DNA of 64,000 nt from Petrosia ficiformis (Eukaryota; Porifera; Demospongiae; Haplosclerida; Petrosiidae), in NCBI GenBank assembly GCA_947044365.1, contig OX345640.1, positions 6,684,001-6,748,000 of the forward strand, read 5' to 3'. The position numbers and the translations under genes are program-made. The notes beneath the pieces were generated by a model that was not told the DNA's origin, ran no database searches, and saw only the letters and a list, made by a program, of their open reading frames with translations. Below, piece by piece: positions 7,816 through 19,388 of this stretch; the first letter of the stretch is position 1; every line of letters starts with the position of its first letter.

Positions 7816-10800
7816 TTCATAAGAGGTAGTGTCATAAACATTCACTGCTCTTGCATATCCAGAGACGGCAAGAAACTTTCCAGTAGCATCATAATCAACA
7901 GCATTAACTTCACCTCTTGTTTCAATCTCATTCTTTAAATTAAGTGTATCATTTTCAGTAGTGTATATATACACCTTACTATCCTGTGTTATGAAATGCA
8001 GTTAATATAATTAAATGCAACTAAGCGTTAAATACTACTTAATTGAAAAGCGGACCCTAAAATCTACACGAGGTTCCTTTGTCCTATTAAGTGTTGTACA
8101 ACGCTGTCTCACCACTACAATACTTGATAGTACAAGTAGTCTGAGCAGATTCTATGCTATACTGTACTACACAGTAACACACTGACTACACTTGTACAAT
8201 GCTACTGACCAGGTGCAATACTGTACTGTACTGTATTGTACCATGCTGTTTCACCAATACAGAACTTATAGTACAAGGAGTACTGTAATACGGCACTTGG
8301 ACAATACTACCGACCAGGTACAGTAGCGTACTGTACCATGCTGTTTCACCAATACAAAACTTGATGCACATTACATGTATATGTACTGTAGTAACCAGGT
8401 TCTGTACTGTATTGTATTGTACTATAGTGTACAGTACTACATAGTATTGTACTAAATTATACAGTACAGTATAGTACTGTATTGTACTACAGTATACAGT
8501 ACTGTGTAGTACTGTACTGTACAGTACTATAGTGTACAGTACTGTATAGTATCGTACTATAGTGTACAGTATAGTATAATACTGTATTGTACTACAGTAT
8601 ACAGTACTATATACATGTAGTACTGTACTATAGTGTACAGTACTGCACTGTATTGTACTATAGTGTACAGTGTTGTACTGTAATATAATGTGATGTACAT
8701 GTACAGTACTGTATAGTACAGTACTGTAGAATACTGTATAATGCACATGTATAGTACTGTATGTGTGATCATTATTGTGTACTGTATATTACCTTTCCTC
8801 CAACAGCTACTTCCAGTCTTGATGGATGGAATATAGCACATAATGGTTGATAAGATACTGGAAGAGAACCAATGGTCTTCCCGTCTCTCACAAGTATTAT
8901 TTCAGTAAGTGTTGTGATCATAAAGAGTCCATCAGGTGATCGAGCAACATAGGTAGGGTCACGATCAGGTATAGGAACAACCTCAGAACTACATGTACAC
9001 ATGGATGTGTTCAGATATAATTACATGTAGTATTGCGCAATCTACAGATTCGTGCTATTCTGTGGATCTTCAGTTTTGCAATGCAATCTGAAGATTGCGC
9101 ACATTCCCAGTTTACAAAAATATACATAATTATATGCATAAATTATATATACATGTATTAATAATTGTATTCAATGATTCTAAAGTGGGTACATGTACTT
9201 TATATGTAGAATTATAATTATATAATACAAATGAATTACATACAGCTACTGTACATGTACATCCGAGTTTTTGATACATGCATGTTTTGAAGCATAGGCC
9301 ACTTGACTCAACAATGGTTAGTGTGTGCACCATTGGGAATACATCTTGAGCCTATTAAGAAAGAGTTAATGCTGTTAGTGACCATAATTAACTGGACCAT
9401 CTGGCCCAAATAAGAAGCTGTTTGAGCCTTATCAAAAACACTGATGTACATGTATACATATGTACATACCTGTGTGTGTACATTATGTATTATTATACAT
9501 ATACATGTATAATAATATTCCATTATGAAAGTCTTAAAATCACTTACGAGTATTGATTAGTGTCTGTAGGAATTTTTCTAAGGTTCTTGTCAAATCCGAG
9601 AGAATACAGGTTCTCTGGTGTAGCTGTCATACTACATACAAGATTAGTGTGTCCAACACCACCTACAAGATTAACCTCACCACTCTCTGCATCCCAATAA
9701 CGTGCAGAAAGGTTAAGAAAATAATTATCAATATACGTACATAAACATAAGCTGTACATGTACATGTATGTACAATATGCAGACTGTACATGTATGTACA
9801 ATATGCAGGCTGTACATGTATGTACAATATGAAATATATATATACACACACATTTTGTATGAATGTCTACACGAACATTCATGTGCCTACCATGCTAGCA
9901 AAAAGCATAGAAATGGTTAACAAACAAATACAACAAACAAGTAGCCATTCTGACTTAGAAATACAACAATCAGCTGCATGGCATAGTAAAATAAACAATG
10001 GCTTAGAAAATAAGCAGCCACAATAGCTTAGAAAATAAGCAGCCACAATAGCTTAGAAAATGAGTAGCCACAATAGCGAAGTTAGAAAACAAGCAGCCAC
10101 AATGGCTTAGAAAATGAGCAGCCACAATGGCTTAGAAAATGAGCAGCCACCATGGCTTAGAAAATAAGCAGCCAGGCAGCCACATTACCTTAGAAAATAA
10201 GCAGCCACAATGCCTTAGCAAATAAGCAGCAAGCATACATGTGTCAATGAAATCACAAACATCACAAATACAATGTAGTCTAGTGTTATACTTAAGATTG
10301 TGATAAAATGACTACATGTATGATATGACTATCATGTGACTATAATGTGACTATAAGGATATTAATTCTTCCGTCCATACTACCACAGTATACAGTAGAA
10401 CTACCAGGAAGAACAGCAAGAGTTTTCAGATTTTTGTTCTGACCCTGTACAGGAATAGAAAAAGATTATAATTGTGTACATGTATACACAAATGTAAGTA
10501 ATTAAAATATTAATTATTAATCATCTATATGTACAACATTTGAGACATGTATAAATAAAGAATCCGCAAGTGCTGGAAACGTACATGTACATGTATGCAT
10601 TAACTCTCCAATTTCATTAAATACAAAACCATTATTAAAATTGTATCAACTCTGCAAAAGGAGGCCATGCAACTAAAAATACTACCTTACTAAACAAGCC
10701 CCGCCCCATAATCAGTTCACAATTAGTACAACGAAACGCTTCTTATCCAGGCAGTGTGGGACCAAGGGGTGCCCAGGACTGCCCGAACTTAACTCAGAAT

Positions 10801-13800
10801 TACAGAATTGTGATTAAAAATGTTGACAATTAGTTCATTTTTTGATAGGAATAAAAACATTTTGAAGTGTAATACATGTACAATGTAGATTATGCATTAA
10901 TATTTTCTTTTAACTAAGCTAAGAAGCCTCCATTCACTCTCTGGAAAGTTAGCTTAGAGCAACCATGGTGTGAATCACAAGGTTGTACATGTACGATCAT
11001 ACCTTTTAATTTTTTTTATAGCCCGTAGGGCCATCCCTACGATTGCTTTCCATGGGGTTGAATCTATATATATTTTCTTGTGTCCACTTGCGTGAGTATG
11101 TGCTGTAGACATAGTTAAGGAAGTTGCGTCAATCCCTGGGGCTCGGTTAATTAATGGGTGTGGCGCGTAAATGAATGCGCGCTCGAGCTCTACAGACCAG
11201 CAGAAAGAAAGCTGCCTGTAGCTAAGTAGCTTACGTAGAAACTAATAGCTAGCTATTCTGCCTGAAATATATTTCTAAAGTTCTACAAGGTCGTTTGAAA
11301 GGTCAGGAGAGTAGATAATCAAAATAATAACTACATATATAATAAGCTGATGTGTTTTAGGCATGATAAAGTCAGCCATAATTACTGAATGCTGGACACC
11401 ACAAAGCAGTCATAGGGATACTTTTATCTTCACTTAAATTTGTAAAAAAACTCATAGGGATGTCTTTTTTCTCTATATACACTTGTTTATATTTAAAAAA
11501 TGTTTTTCGTGTTCTTTTTTTTTCATTTCTTGCCTGGTACACAGAGGTGCCTGCAAGTTTAACGTCTGGATAAGATGGGTTCCACATACCCTATATTCAA
11601 CTCACAGTTACTACTGGAGATATACATGTATATTATCTTATAAAATAAACCACGCCCACATAATCAACTCACAGTTAGTATTCTCAGAGGTTTATCTGGA
11701 TTATTTCTATCAAGATAGTTAATATTTCCAGAGACTGACAGAGAGAGTATATTATCTCCTTGCCACAGACATCCTATCTGTTGATCTTCAATACGTGTAC
11801 CCTTTTTGAATTCACTACGATCGGTAAAAATGTACATGAATAGAATTTAAATGAAAAATAGATGAAACAACATGTACAAATTAAATACAATGTACTGAAT
11901 GTAGGTGTAGATTGATGGGTAAAAATTATTATACAAACAGAGATGAATAGGTAAGAGGATTAATGGATGGATGGATGGATTATGGATCAATGGATGGATT
12001 GAAGGGATGAATAGATGGATGGACTGTGGATCTATGAATGGATTAAAGAGATGAATGGATCGAAGAATCGTGGATTATTGGATCGAAGGGATGGTTGAAG
12101 AGATGAATGGACGAATGGATTGTAGATCAATGGATGGACTAAAGGAATGAATGGATGGATGAACTATGGATCTATGAATAGATGAACGGATTAAAGAATT
12201 ATGAATCATTGGATCAAAGGGATGGTTGAAGGATGAATGGATCAATGGATGGATTGAAGGATGGATGGACTGTGGATCTATGAATAGATGAACGGATTGA
12301 AAATTGTGGATCAATGGATTGAATACATGTAGATTGATGGATTAAAAAGAGGATGGATGAATGGAGTGGACTGGATGAATGTACACCATATACATGTACA
12401 TGTAGTAACATAATTATATCATATTACCTGACAACTTGTTGAGTTACTACATCCCATAATTTACAAGACTTGTCGGCAGAAGCAGTAAGAACCTGAGATC
12501 CATCTGGATTCCAACATAACTACATGTAGATAACACAAGAACTGCAGTTATACATGTACATGTAATATTACACTAATTAGTACATGTACAATGTACTATA
12601 TTATGTACATGTATGTACATGTATATGTATATGCACGATTATGTACGGTGTACATGTACAGGTATGGTAATAGTTAAGTTGCAAAGTTGGAAAAATACAT
12701 GTACATATGTACCTAACTGTATTGTACATGTACATGTATATACATGCACAGCACATGTACACTGTTGCAAATTAGTAGTTAACCGATTAACTGCCATAGA
12801 CGCCAATTGGCGTCCAATGCGGAGGGCGTTGAAACGCCGTGGACGGCAATTGGCGTCTTGGATGCCACACCTTACTCTTATGCTTATATCTCACGAAGGA
12901 TATTAGTTAGGGCCCTGATATTTTGGCAACACTGAGAGGAGTTCTTGTGCTAAAAATAATCTGTACTGAGTCTAGAGGCGTACCATAAGAAAACATGGAG
13001 TTTTTTCAGTGTGAAAATTTATTGTGGTTTTACAGTGTGTTTACACTGTTTAGATTATTATTATAATAATTATTTCTATAAACAAGTAAAATAAGTATGA
13101 CACAGAAGACAAAGATATGAGACAAGTGATGTCTTGAAAATGATGGTCAGCAATACTGAATCTGAAGATCCACTGATATATAGCACAGATTGATGATTTT
13201 GACAATGATAACAGTGAGCCCTCTAATGATGAAAGGATCCTTCACCATTACACCTTACTACATCACCAGTAGACTGTACTATATAATATATATAATTATA
13301 TATATATATATATATATATACACATACATAATGATTATTCTAAATTTTATATATCATTTTCAAATATAGCAACTAATAATATAATATAAACTCACTATAT
13401 TCCCAATCATCATTATTTATCAAGCTGCAAAACATTTGTTTACATCTAAACATACTTATAACATCCAATAGAGTCATTCACTTACTTTTGATATGGCAAG
13501 TGTCCAGAGCACTCCACATCATCATTTCAGTGTTCAAAGCCTCTGTCATGAGCTTTAGGAAGCTTTTTAGTTGTAAAACAATGGGTAATAACACACTTTC
13601 AGACAAAAAGAAACATAACTTTCCACCAGATTATCACAGCCCTTCAAGAAAAACATCGTTCGATTCCTCATCACGTGCTCTACAATGTTATAATACTGTA
13701 AAAGCAGTTTTGACGCTTGTTTCGTCATCTATAGGGGTTTTCCCTGTCTAGTAGATATTTTTGTGATGCCTTTGGCGTTTGAGGGCAAGTCAACGCCCAC

Positions 13801-16800
13801 GCACGTGGCTGTTAATCGGTTAACAACCATAAGGCATTCAATGATTGAGACTTTTAGTTAACTAACTAAATTCATAATTATATGTACTTACAGCATAGAT
13901 TCCTCCTGGATGTGCTTTGTTTCCACCTCCCAAGAAACCCATTCTTTCTCCTGTTTTTCCATCATATAAAATGGCCTGACCATCAGAACCTGCACTACAA
14001 TAGTGATTACCATCGGGTGAGAAACGAATTGAATTTACAAAATTAGTGTGATCCTACCGAGGATTGTAATAATAACAATTATATATATACAGTACCTGAA
14101 GTTATTAAGTTTACATACTATCACTGCACTTCAATTGGGTACAGTGAGTGAAGTATACTGTACTTTGAATGTACTACACAGTATTACACCATAGTACTAT
14201 CCTATCACACACCCATGTATACAAATATTCGACATACAGTTACATTTACATGTACTTGTAATTAATGTTTACTGATATGATCAACAACTATGAAAGCACA
14301 CATGAATGGATCACACACCCACATATGTACACATGTATACAAATCATTCCATACGTATATCAGACATGCAACAAATGCAGTTACACGTACATGTACTCAT
14401 ACATGTACATGTACAGTTGTATACACTTAGACAAGCACAAACATGTTGAAATGTGCATACATACATCAATTCTCAGTTTGAATTTAAATGGTGGTCCTTC
14501 AAAAAAGCAGGTTGAGTGATCTTCACTGGCAGTTACTATTCTAAATGGTCTGGTTGGTTTGTAGGATAAAGAGTTGATAGTCTTTATGTGACCTGATATG
14601 GTACCTACACTGGAACCAGAATCCCACAGGAATACTGCACCAAATCTGTAATAAAGTGGAAGGTACATGTAACGATAATGTCTGTTCACATTCATGATGG
14701 TCTCAAATTATGACGTTTTGACTATATACTGTAGTTCAAGGTCATGAGATTAATACATGATTATACTGTAATTCAATAGGGAAGTAATGGATTGAAATTT
14801 TGCACACATGTACATGTACATGTAGGTAAGAGCATCTGTCCTGAGTGTAGAGTGTTGTGGGTTCAAATCCCACCTGAGGTAATTCAATTTTCATTTTTTT
14901 ATTGCCTCAGGTGTCTATTTTTTATTTTTTTTATTGCCTCAGGTGTCTACCTTTCTTTCTTTCTTTCTTTCTTTCCATCTCAAGTTATCATGTACAAAAA
15001 ACAACAGAAAAGATAATTACATGTACTGTAAATGAAAATGGTATTGTTGAGTAGTTCATCATCATTACTAATGGTCAGCCTGAACGAGCCCCACACTTAT
15101 CAGTCAGCTTGAAAGTTTACATCATATGTAAACATTATGTACACACATGTATATATCGTACATCATTTTGTATTATCTTTGTTTGTACAGTACGTATTAC
15201 GTACATATCTTAATGTTCAAATTTTCAACAATTTCAAATTAAAATTTTTCAAAGCCATGTGCGTGTCCCTGCTTGATAGAGGAAGAGAAGAGATAGGGAC
15301 AAAGCTAAATGAGCTAAAAAGACCAAAGGGGAGAGAGACATAAAACTTTATAAGAGAAGAGTAACTTCATTTGTCTAAAGTAGATTGAAGTTTCAAGATC
15401 ATTCTAGCTGAGATCTTAATATTTAACATCTGGATTATTCCTACTCTGTTTAACAAATAATACCCTAAAACCAACCCATGAACTGTTGTATGCTTTATGT
15501 CGAAAATTTGGTTTTCTAGCCACACCTTCTCAGGCTTGTCCCACACAATGATTGCATGCAAGCATTCTCTAGTTATATTATCATCTACTATACAATGTAC
15601 ACATAGTACATGTATATACTGTACATGTACTACACAATACAAAATCAGTAGTTGGCAATCAGCCATTTACATGTACTTTGCTTCTGTTATAATTAACAGT
15701 ACTGTATAATGTACTGCATAATCTAATTTTGAGAATGGCCAAGCAATTTGGCAGGGCAATGAACCACTCTGTCCTATATTGTATTTTGTAATACACTATA
15801 TATATATATATATAATCACCCTACATGCACATGTGGAAATAACTGTTACTTTCAATGTTCCAATCTAATATCTACTAAAAGTGATGATATATAATACATA
15901 ATACTGTATTAAGAGTACACAATATACTATTAATAGTACATGTACCTGTACACAGTATTACACAGTTTACACTGTATTTTATAGTACAGTAATACCAGTG
16001 TTCTGCCCAAGATATTTAAAGTAGTGGTTGGCTTCAATGGATTCTAACTTGCATTTAGTGCTATTTACCTGGTATATACTTAATACTGTCCTCAGTAGCC
16101 TATATACAAACTAGGGATGGGCAATATTTTGATTATCGTGATAATCGTGATTAAAATTTCCTGTGATAATCGTATCGTCTAAATATTCCCATATCGTGGT
16201 CACAAAAATAACAATTATAACTTCAGGTTTTCAGTACTATCACATCTAAATCAGTTTTTCAACACTGTTTACTCAACAAATAAAAGGTATCAATTTGATT
16301 GTTGAATGAAATCTACATACATATGTAAGGTAGCCAATAATCGTGATACTTGCAAAAACAATAATTGTTGACTCATATTTTCATAATCGCCCATCCCTAA
16401 TATGTACATGTATGTATTATCTGAGATGTGGTTAATTCATCTGAGGGATGGTTAATTCATGCAGAGTGGTGGCTATTTCCGAGCAGTACTGACCAGTACC
16501 GACCAGAACACTAAATCTACACTGTATTATACAATACAGTAATGTACACAGTACTATTATGTACATGTACATGTACATGTACATGTAGTTACAGTAATGT
16601 ATTGATATAATGTACAGTGAGTACAATCAAGTTGTTGTTATAGGAAGTGAGAATTGTCATAAGTGTTATAAACAACTTGTACATGTATATACATGTACAT
16701 GTACATGTATATACACGTCATGTAATTACATGTAAATGTATATACAGTACACATGTACATCATGTACATGTGTACTTGTATATACATTTACATGTAATTA

Positions 16801-17568
16801 CATGTAACATGCAATTACATGTAAATGTATATACAAGTACACATGTACATGTAATTACATGTAAATGTATATACAAGTACACATGTACATGTAATTACAT
16901 GTAAATGTATATACAAGTACACATGTACATGTAATTACATGTACATGTATATACATGTACACATGTATACATGCACATACAATTACATGTATATACATGT
17001 ACACATGTACATGCAGATGTACAGTGAGTGTTTGTTTATTCCTCATAGTAGTTTACATTCATTCTTTATTAAATACATGTACTTACGTATCTCTTCCTTG
17101 TCCACATACAGCTATACGTTTACTATCAGGTGACCAGCATATGTCTTTAATCTGTCCAGCAAATGGCTGATATTCATATTTCAGTATATGCTCTTTATTT
17201 ACAGTATCCCAGATACGAATTTTACCTGAAACATCTGAAGAGTAAAGAATACAAATTAAAATAAAAAGGGACAGTTCTAAACCTCAATGTTCCAATTATA
17301 ATAAATTACATATATAAGCAGATGTGTCTTGTAGAACTATCTAGAATATACACGAGTTCATACAGCAAGCGGGATATCCCCCCTCCATCCCCTCCCATAG
17401 ATTTCTGGCCAAATTTATTTACATTCCCACAAACCTCCAGAGGCAATGTAGAAACCTGATGGTGCATACTGAGCTACTGTAGCCTGTACTGAGTGTTGAG
17501 TATATGTATCAGCAATACCAGGGTTCTACGTACATGTATGTGTGGGTGTGTGTGAAAGAGAGAGAGAG

Positions 17569-17630
<62 letters not shown>

Positions 17631-19151
17631 GAAGAGTATGTGTGAAAGTGATGTGTGTGTGTGTGAGAGTGTGAGAGAGAGAGAAAATGAGTATGTGTGT
17701 ATGTACATGTATGTTATGATAGATAGAAGATAAACAATATATACATTTACATGTACATACATGTAAGTATATACACATACTATACACATTTACATGTACA
17801 TACATGTATATGTCAATAATTTGTCAATTTAATTGAGTATTCAATGACATGACATCAAGGTTATGTTACTATTAATAGAAACACAAACAAACATCAAATA
17901 CCAAACTGTGAAAAGACAACAATTCATAATATTACCATATATGGTAACAATATCAGTTAAAAAAAGACACTATGAATAATTAACTATTCATTATCACATT
18001 ACCATATATGGTAATACTGGAAGGAAGTAAACTATGAATAATTAATAGCTCATTTGTGCTATTTATAACAATACTATATATGGTAAAAATAGAAGAAAGC
18101 ATGATATGAATAATTAATAGATCATTAATTTGTGCTATTTATAGACTTAATATACAAAGTATTATACAATTCCATTTCCATATATGGTCAAAAGTGACAT
18201 GACATCTTGAAATCATACATTCATAAACTAAAAACAACACTTAATACTGTAATGAGATATAACATTAATAATACATTTCTATAATGTAAATGTATGCTCA
18301 AGTTCAACTTGGCTTGGAAGCTCATTTCTATCTATAATATCCAATGCTATCTTTAGAAAGATACACACAGATATAATACAATTGCTATACTATAGCTGTC
18401 AGTACTATATACATATCAGTTAGTCACTACATAATACCACAGATAGATACATGTATATATTATGACATATATACACATATATACTCAGAAGTAGATAGAG
18501 AGGTATGTGATCATAACTACATATACGTAGGCTACGTACGTTAAGCCTACTTTTAATTGTGAACTAATTTTAGCGATATCAGCGACTATCACTGCACGCT
18601 AAAAATATTGGACTCAATTAATAGTAGGCTTAAGGTAAATAAATAACATATTCAATTAGTCTGATATGAGGGAGAAGTGTCCATGGTAATGAGTAGACAA
18701 AATATGCTTTTCTGAACCACAAAAAAAATGGCTGTACCATATTCTACATGTATTGCAATCTCAAGAATTGAAATAGGCTTAGATTCATGCTCATGGGGTG
18801 AAAACTAGACTTAGCTCGGACACTTACATTAATATCTCTTATTACGACTGTCTTTCCATTAGTGTAGAGAAAATTCTTTCCCTTTGGGTCTCCATTGAGA
18901 ACCACGGCAGTAGCCCTCTGTGTATGTGGTAGGGTTGCAAACACACTTTCTATGTGAAGATACAGATGCATTTGAATAAGTGATATAAACATGATATATG
19001 ACATACATATGAATGATATAACATACACATAAATACAAAGGTTGGAAAGCATGCAAGCCAGATTATAAGATAGAATATAGGAGAATGCACATGTAAAGCT
19101 AGAGTAGGCCTTTACACAAATAGATATTAACTTACTTAGTTGACAAGACAT
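7816..19151 (-). CDS. WDR1: WDR1 / actin-interacting protein 1, exons 1-12 (C-terminus missing)
   Basis: AIP1/WDR1 works with cofilin to disassemble actin filaments. Coding exons from the 5' end: 19136-19151, 18828-18949, 17435-17525, 17087-17234, 14465-14645, 13892-14053, 12428-12519, 11673-11814, 10363-10444, 9548-9701, 8793-8988, 7816-7983. Phases agree throughout, giving 518 codons. Family matches: [14 protein letters not shown] (exon 2), [11 protein letters not shown] (3), [19 protein letters not shown] (4), [14 protein letters not shown] and [10 protein letters not shown] (5), [13 protein letters not shown] (6), [15 protein letters not shown] (8), [13 protein letters not shown] across exons 9-10. 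These are WD40 blades of a two-propeller protein. Animal family members run about 600 residues, so the last ~90 lie outside the window. Start MSCQLKSVFATLP matches the family N-terminus. The intron between exons 9 and 10 is AT-AC. FEM1-like gene is divergent, 238 bp away. Confidence 0.93.
8140..8760. repeat. TACTGTAC / GTACAGTACTATAGTG simple repeat
   Basis: About 600 bp of degenerate alternating TACTGTA, GTACAGTACTG and ATAGTGTACAGT units in the WDR1 intron between exons 11 and 12. Reading frames across it are rich in Tyr, Ser, Thr and Val and are artefacts of the repeat. Confidence 0.85.
8989..9547. other. WDR1 intron 10
   Basis: Canonical donor gtaagtg and acceptor atgtag on the minus strand. 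AT-rich with several ACATGTAC runs; no gene or clear transposon seen. Confidence 0.6.
9702..10362 (-). other. U12-type AT-AC intron of WDR1
   Basis: On the minus strand the intron begins ATATCCTT at 10362 and ends TTCTTAACCTTTCTGCAC at 9702. ATATCCTT is the U12 5' splice consensus, TTCTTAAC a near-consensus U12 branch site, and the branch A lies about 11 bases before the terminal AC. No AG acceptor is available at the protein-defined boundary. Joining here restores [13 protein letters not shown] in frame. Confidence 0.85.
9935..10235. repeat. ~25-bp minisatellite within the AT-AC intron
   Basis: About ten degenerate units of the form GCTTAGAAAATAAGCAGCCA followed by CAATA. The units drift in length and sequence; not coding. 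Confidence 0.85.
10445..11672. other. WDR1 intron between exons 8 and 9, with a dispersed repeat
   Basis: Holds a roughly 400-bp repeat at 11,030-11,430 that recurs at 61,980-62,375 and, reversed and partial, at 47,800-47,960. The 5' intron end (ACGCCCACATAATCAACTCAC, plus strand) resembles a stretch at 10,700. Otherwise AT-rich. Confidence 0.6.
11030..11430 (+). repeat. Dispersed repeat, copy 1 (GGGCCATCCCTA family)
   Basis: Shares ordered blocks with 61,980-62,375: GGGCCA-CCCTA, AGTTAAGGAAGTTG-GTCAAT, CTACAGACCAG, AAAGCTGCCT, CACCACAAA and TCATAGGGATACTTT. No coding capacity is seen, so it is a non-autonomous dispersed repeat. Confidence 0.7.
11940..12370. repeat. GGAT/GGATGAAT microsatellite-derived array
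   Basis: Around 430 bp of drifting ATGGATGGAT, GGATCAATGGATGGATTGAA and GGATCTATGAATAGATGAAC units in the intron between WDR1 exons 7 and 8. Low-complexity; reading frames across it are spurious. Confidence 0.9.
12540..12770. repeat. TACATGTA-rich intronic stretch
   Basis: Many overlapping TACATGTACATGTA palindromes. The same motif dominates other WDR1 introns, especially 16,560-17,030. Confidence 0.8.
12783..13819. mobile_element. piggyBac-like element, ~1.04 kb, TTAA-flanked
   Basis: Ends are CCGATTAACTGCCA and TGGCTGTTAATCGG, with TTAA duplicated outside (12779-12782 and 13820-13823), the piggyBac target. Inside, AATGATGGTCAGCAATACTG to GATGATTTTGACAATGATAA resembles the acidic start of piggyBac transposases, but no long frame remains. 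Sub-terminal GGCGT-rich repeats (CGCCAATTGGCGTCC) resemble those of the element at 29,881. A (TA)n tract lies at 13,285-13,320. Non-autonomous remnant. Confidence 0.8.
14054..14464. other. WDR1 intron between exons 5 and 6
   Basis: AT-rich with CACACCCACATATGTACA and TACATGTAC repeats. No gene or element recognised. Confidence 0.5.
14815..15010 (+). repeat. tRNA-derived SINE fragment
   Basis: GGTAAGAGCATC resembles the end of an A box, and GTGGGTTCAAATCCCAC is a perfect T-arm/B-box hairpin, followed by CTGAGGT. No complementary 5' acceptor strand is present, so it is not a functional tRNA. The tail carries two TTTTTATTGCCTCAGGTGTC repeats and a (TTTC)n tract, as expected for a SINE. Confidence 0.6.
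15011..16111. other. WDR1 intron 4, unannotated part
   Basis: AT-rich with GTACATGTAC, (TA)n near 15,800 and GTACAGTA repeats near 15,900. No gene support. Confidence 0.5.
16113..16398. mobile_element. hAT-like MITE with AGGGATGGGC ends
   Basis: Starts AGGGATGGGCAATATT and ends AATCGCCCATCCCT. The interior repeats GTGATAATCGTG. Ends of this form occur in hAT-derived non-autonomous elements in many animals. No clear 8-bp target duplication is seen. Confidence 0.6.
16560..17030. repeat. TACATGTA palindrome array with ~42-bp higher unit
   Basis: Units of the form ACATGTACATGTAATTACAT followed by GTAAATGTATATACAAGTAC repeat several times in register. Each unit is itself palindrome-rich. Lies directly beside WDR1 exon 4 (17087-17234). 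Confidence 0.9.
17545..17660. repeat. (GA)n microsatellite
   Basis: About 50 AG dinucleotides with rare GAGC breaks, then TG-rich sequence. WDR1 intron, right next to exon 3 (ends 17525). Confidence 0.97.
17935..18187. promoter_or_regulatory. Cluster of CArG (SRF-binding) boxes in a WDR1 intron
   Basis: CCATATATGG occurs exactly at 17935-17944, 18002-18011 and 18178-18187, with CTATATATGG at 18074-18083. CC(A/T)6GG is the consensus for serum response factor. They sit in loosely repeated ~67-100 bp units that also share ATGAATAATTAA. Actin-cytoskeleton genes are classic SRF targets; use as an enhancer here is inference. Confidence 0.45.
18188..18827. other. WDR1 intron 2, 5' part
   Basis: AT-rich, ends with donor gtaagtg of exon 2. 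Contains two copies of a TAAGCCTAC motif around 18,540 and 18,630 in opposite orientation. No gene seen. Confidence 0.5.
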
Positions 19152-19388
19152 TACTACTTCAATAAAAAGTTTCAGTAACTCCAAAGAAATTATATACTAT
19201 ATAGTCTGCCCTACTGTGGTTCTCTATTTATAAGAATGCAATTAATGACGTATTATTAATTTTGAAAAACAAATGAGGCGTGGTCTTGTACTGCATGAAC
19301 AGTTTTGTCATAGATGGTTATGTATAATGACAAAGCATCTTCATGTCATCCTGATATTATAACTGTATAGATCTCTTCGTAACAGCCA
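19152..19388. promoter_or_regulatory. Divergent promoter region, WDR1 / FEM1-like
   Basis: Only 237 bases separate the two divergent start codons, so both 5' UTRs and core promoters must lie here. GAGGCGTGGTC near 19,274 could be a GC-box-type site; TATAAGAATG at 19229 is a weak TATA candidate. No strong single signal. Confidence 0.5.

Noticed and set aside
8186..8841. Tyr/Ser/Thr-rich minus-strand frames
   Set aside because: They cover the TACTGTAC simple repeat and overlap a genuine WDR1 exon in a different frame.
12075..12411. His/Pro/Ser-rich frames (HPSIH)
   Set aside because: Products of the GGAT microsatellite.
14815..14885. Functional tRNA gene
   Set aside because: B box and T arm are good but the 5' acceptor strand and most of the D arm are missing; a SINE fragment fits better.
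17509..17805. Ser/Leu-rich or Arg/Glu-rich frames
   Set aside because: Translations of the (GA)n tract.
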